Source of the DNA: Euryarchaeota archaeon UBA33
GTDB taxonomy: Archaea > Thermoplasmatota > E2 > DHVEG-1
NCBI GenBank assembly: GCA_002506745.1
Contig: DAYE01000080.1
Span: 902-7,475 of the forward strand
Length of the DNA: 6,574 nt
Direction: 5' to 3'
The notes under the pieces are model-generated. The model was given only the letters and a program-made list of their open reading frames with translations, had not been told where the DNA came from and made no database searches. A program made the translations under genes and the position numbers. Positions 6,077 through 6,574 of the stretch are shown here, in pieces; within the stretch, counting starts at the first letter, position 1, and each line of letters begins with the position of its first letter.

Positions 6077-6574
6077 CCATCAGGACGGTTACCCGATTGT
6101 CCTTACTGCATCACGTGCAGAGGCAAACGAGTACGACGACAATCCCTTCGCAGCGTTCATTTGTACGTTTCCAAAAAAACTGTCTGGTCTCCTCTTACGA
6201 GATCAACTGGAGAACCTGCCGAGCAACAATAATGGAACGGCACAGCGAACAATCTATGGTCTCCGAAAAGTAGAATCATTGCTTACAAAGGAGTTCGGTC
6301 AAGAGAACGTCGTTGTTGCGCATTACGACCAGTTACACAGATTTATCGGGAAGGACACAAAGATCGTCGGCATCTCCTCCATGGACCCTATGGGACTAGC
6401 CTATGTGTCAACCACCTACAACTCGCTGATCGGGTTTGGTGGGGAGGCGCTGAATGCAGCTGAATTCGAAAAACTCATCACCCACCCTGCGATCCAACAG
6501 TACAAACCAAAAATCATTGTTGGTGGCGCAGGTTCCTGGCAAATCAACGAAGCAGGAATACAAAAAAAATGGGG
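6069..6574 (+). CDS. B12-binding domain/radical SAM protein, N-terminal part (runs off window)
   Basis: The frame is open from the ATG to the window end (168 complete codons) with no stop. The visible part is the N-terminal cobalamin-binding-like Rossmann domain found ahead of radical SAM domains in archaeal proteins. It shows an opening strand YPIVLTASRAEAN (8-20), VVVAHYDQLHRFIG (81-94), KIVGISSMDPMGLAYVS (98-114), a conserved-looking IGFGGEALNAAEF (121-133) and KPKIIVGGAGSWQI (146-159). No DxHxxG cobalamin-ligand motif is seen, as is common in this class. The CxxxCxxC cluster motif would lie downstream of the window and could not be verified. The enzyme presumably acts in the cytoplasm under anoxic conditions. 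Its reaction is unknown. The start is supported by a strong SD and overlap with the upstream gene. Confidence 0.8.
   Translation, partial: MDNHQDGYPIVLTASRAEANEYDDNPFAAFICTFPKKLSGLLLRDQLENLPSNNNGTAQRTIYGLRKVESLLTKEFGQENVVVAHYDQLHRFIGKDTKIVGISSMDPMGLAYVSTTYNSLIGFGGEALNAAEFEKLITHPAIQQYKPKIIVGGAGSWQINEAGIQKKW

Noticed and set aside
5953..6273. A 106-codon + strand frame spanning the junction of the last two genes
   Set aside because: It is out of frame with both the Trp-rich gene and the radical SAM gene, both supported by SD sites. Its product is Arg/Ser/Thr-rich shadow sequence.

Overview
The window looks archaeal, most likely from a protein-degrading member of the Thermoplasmatota / Marine Benthic Group D type. 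This lineage call is an inference. It rests on TTTATATA-like box A elements upstream of the genes, purine-rich Shine-Dalgarno (SD) sites, two large secreted peptidases (a C25 gingipain-like cysteine peptidase and a calcium-repeat metzincin), and a cobalamin-type radical SAM protein whose conserved segments resemble archaeal homologues. Single-cell genomes of sediment archaea are known to carry gingipain-type and other exported peptidases for feeding on detrital protein. No rRNA, tRNA, CRISPR array, insertion sequence or integrase gene was seen.

Layout from left to right. Positions 1-159 are AT-rich with no supported gene. A small orphan gene (160-384, +) follows and converges on a secreted C25 peptidase (438-2351, -). 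A divergent promoter region (2352-2580) separates that peptidase from an ANL-superfamily adenylate-forming enzyme of the PaaK/CapK type (2581-3942, +). This enzyme converges, across a compact hairpin terminator (3950-3981), on a secreted metzincin metallopeptidase (4005-5564, -). A second divergent promoter region (5565-5731) leads to a two-gene operon: a tryptophan-rich, cysteine-free protein of unknown family (5732-6076, +) overlapping by 8 bp the start of a B12-binding/radical SAM protein (6069 to the window end, partial, +).

How the genes fit together. The two peptidases have signal peptides, lack obvious C-terminal anchors, and share nearly the same extended core promoter element, so they may be co-expressed extracellular protein degraders. 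The PaaK-like ligase and the radical SAM pair are cytoplasmic, each read divergently from a peptidase gene, and have no demonstrated link to proteolysis. Three of the four upstream leaders can fold short hairpins that bury the SD (two strongly, one weakly). This is the least expected regulatory pattern in the window. The best candidate for undescribed biology is the Trp-rich small protein translationally coupled to the radical SAM enzyme.
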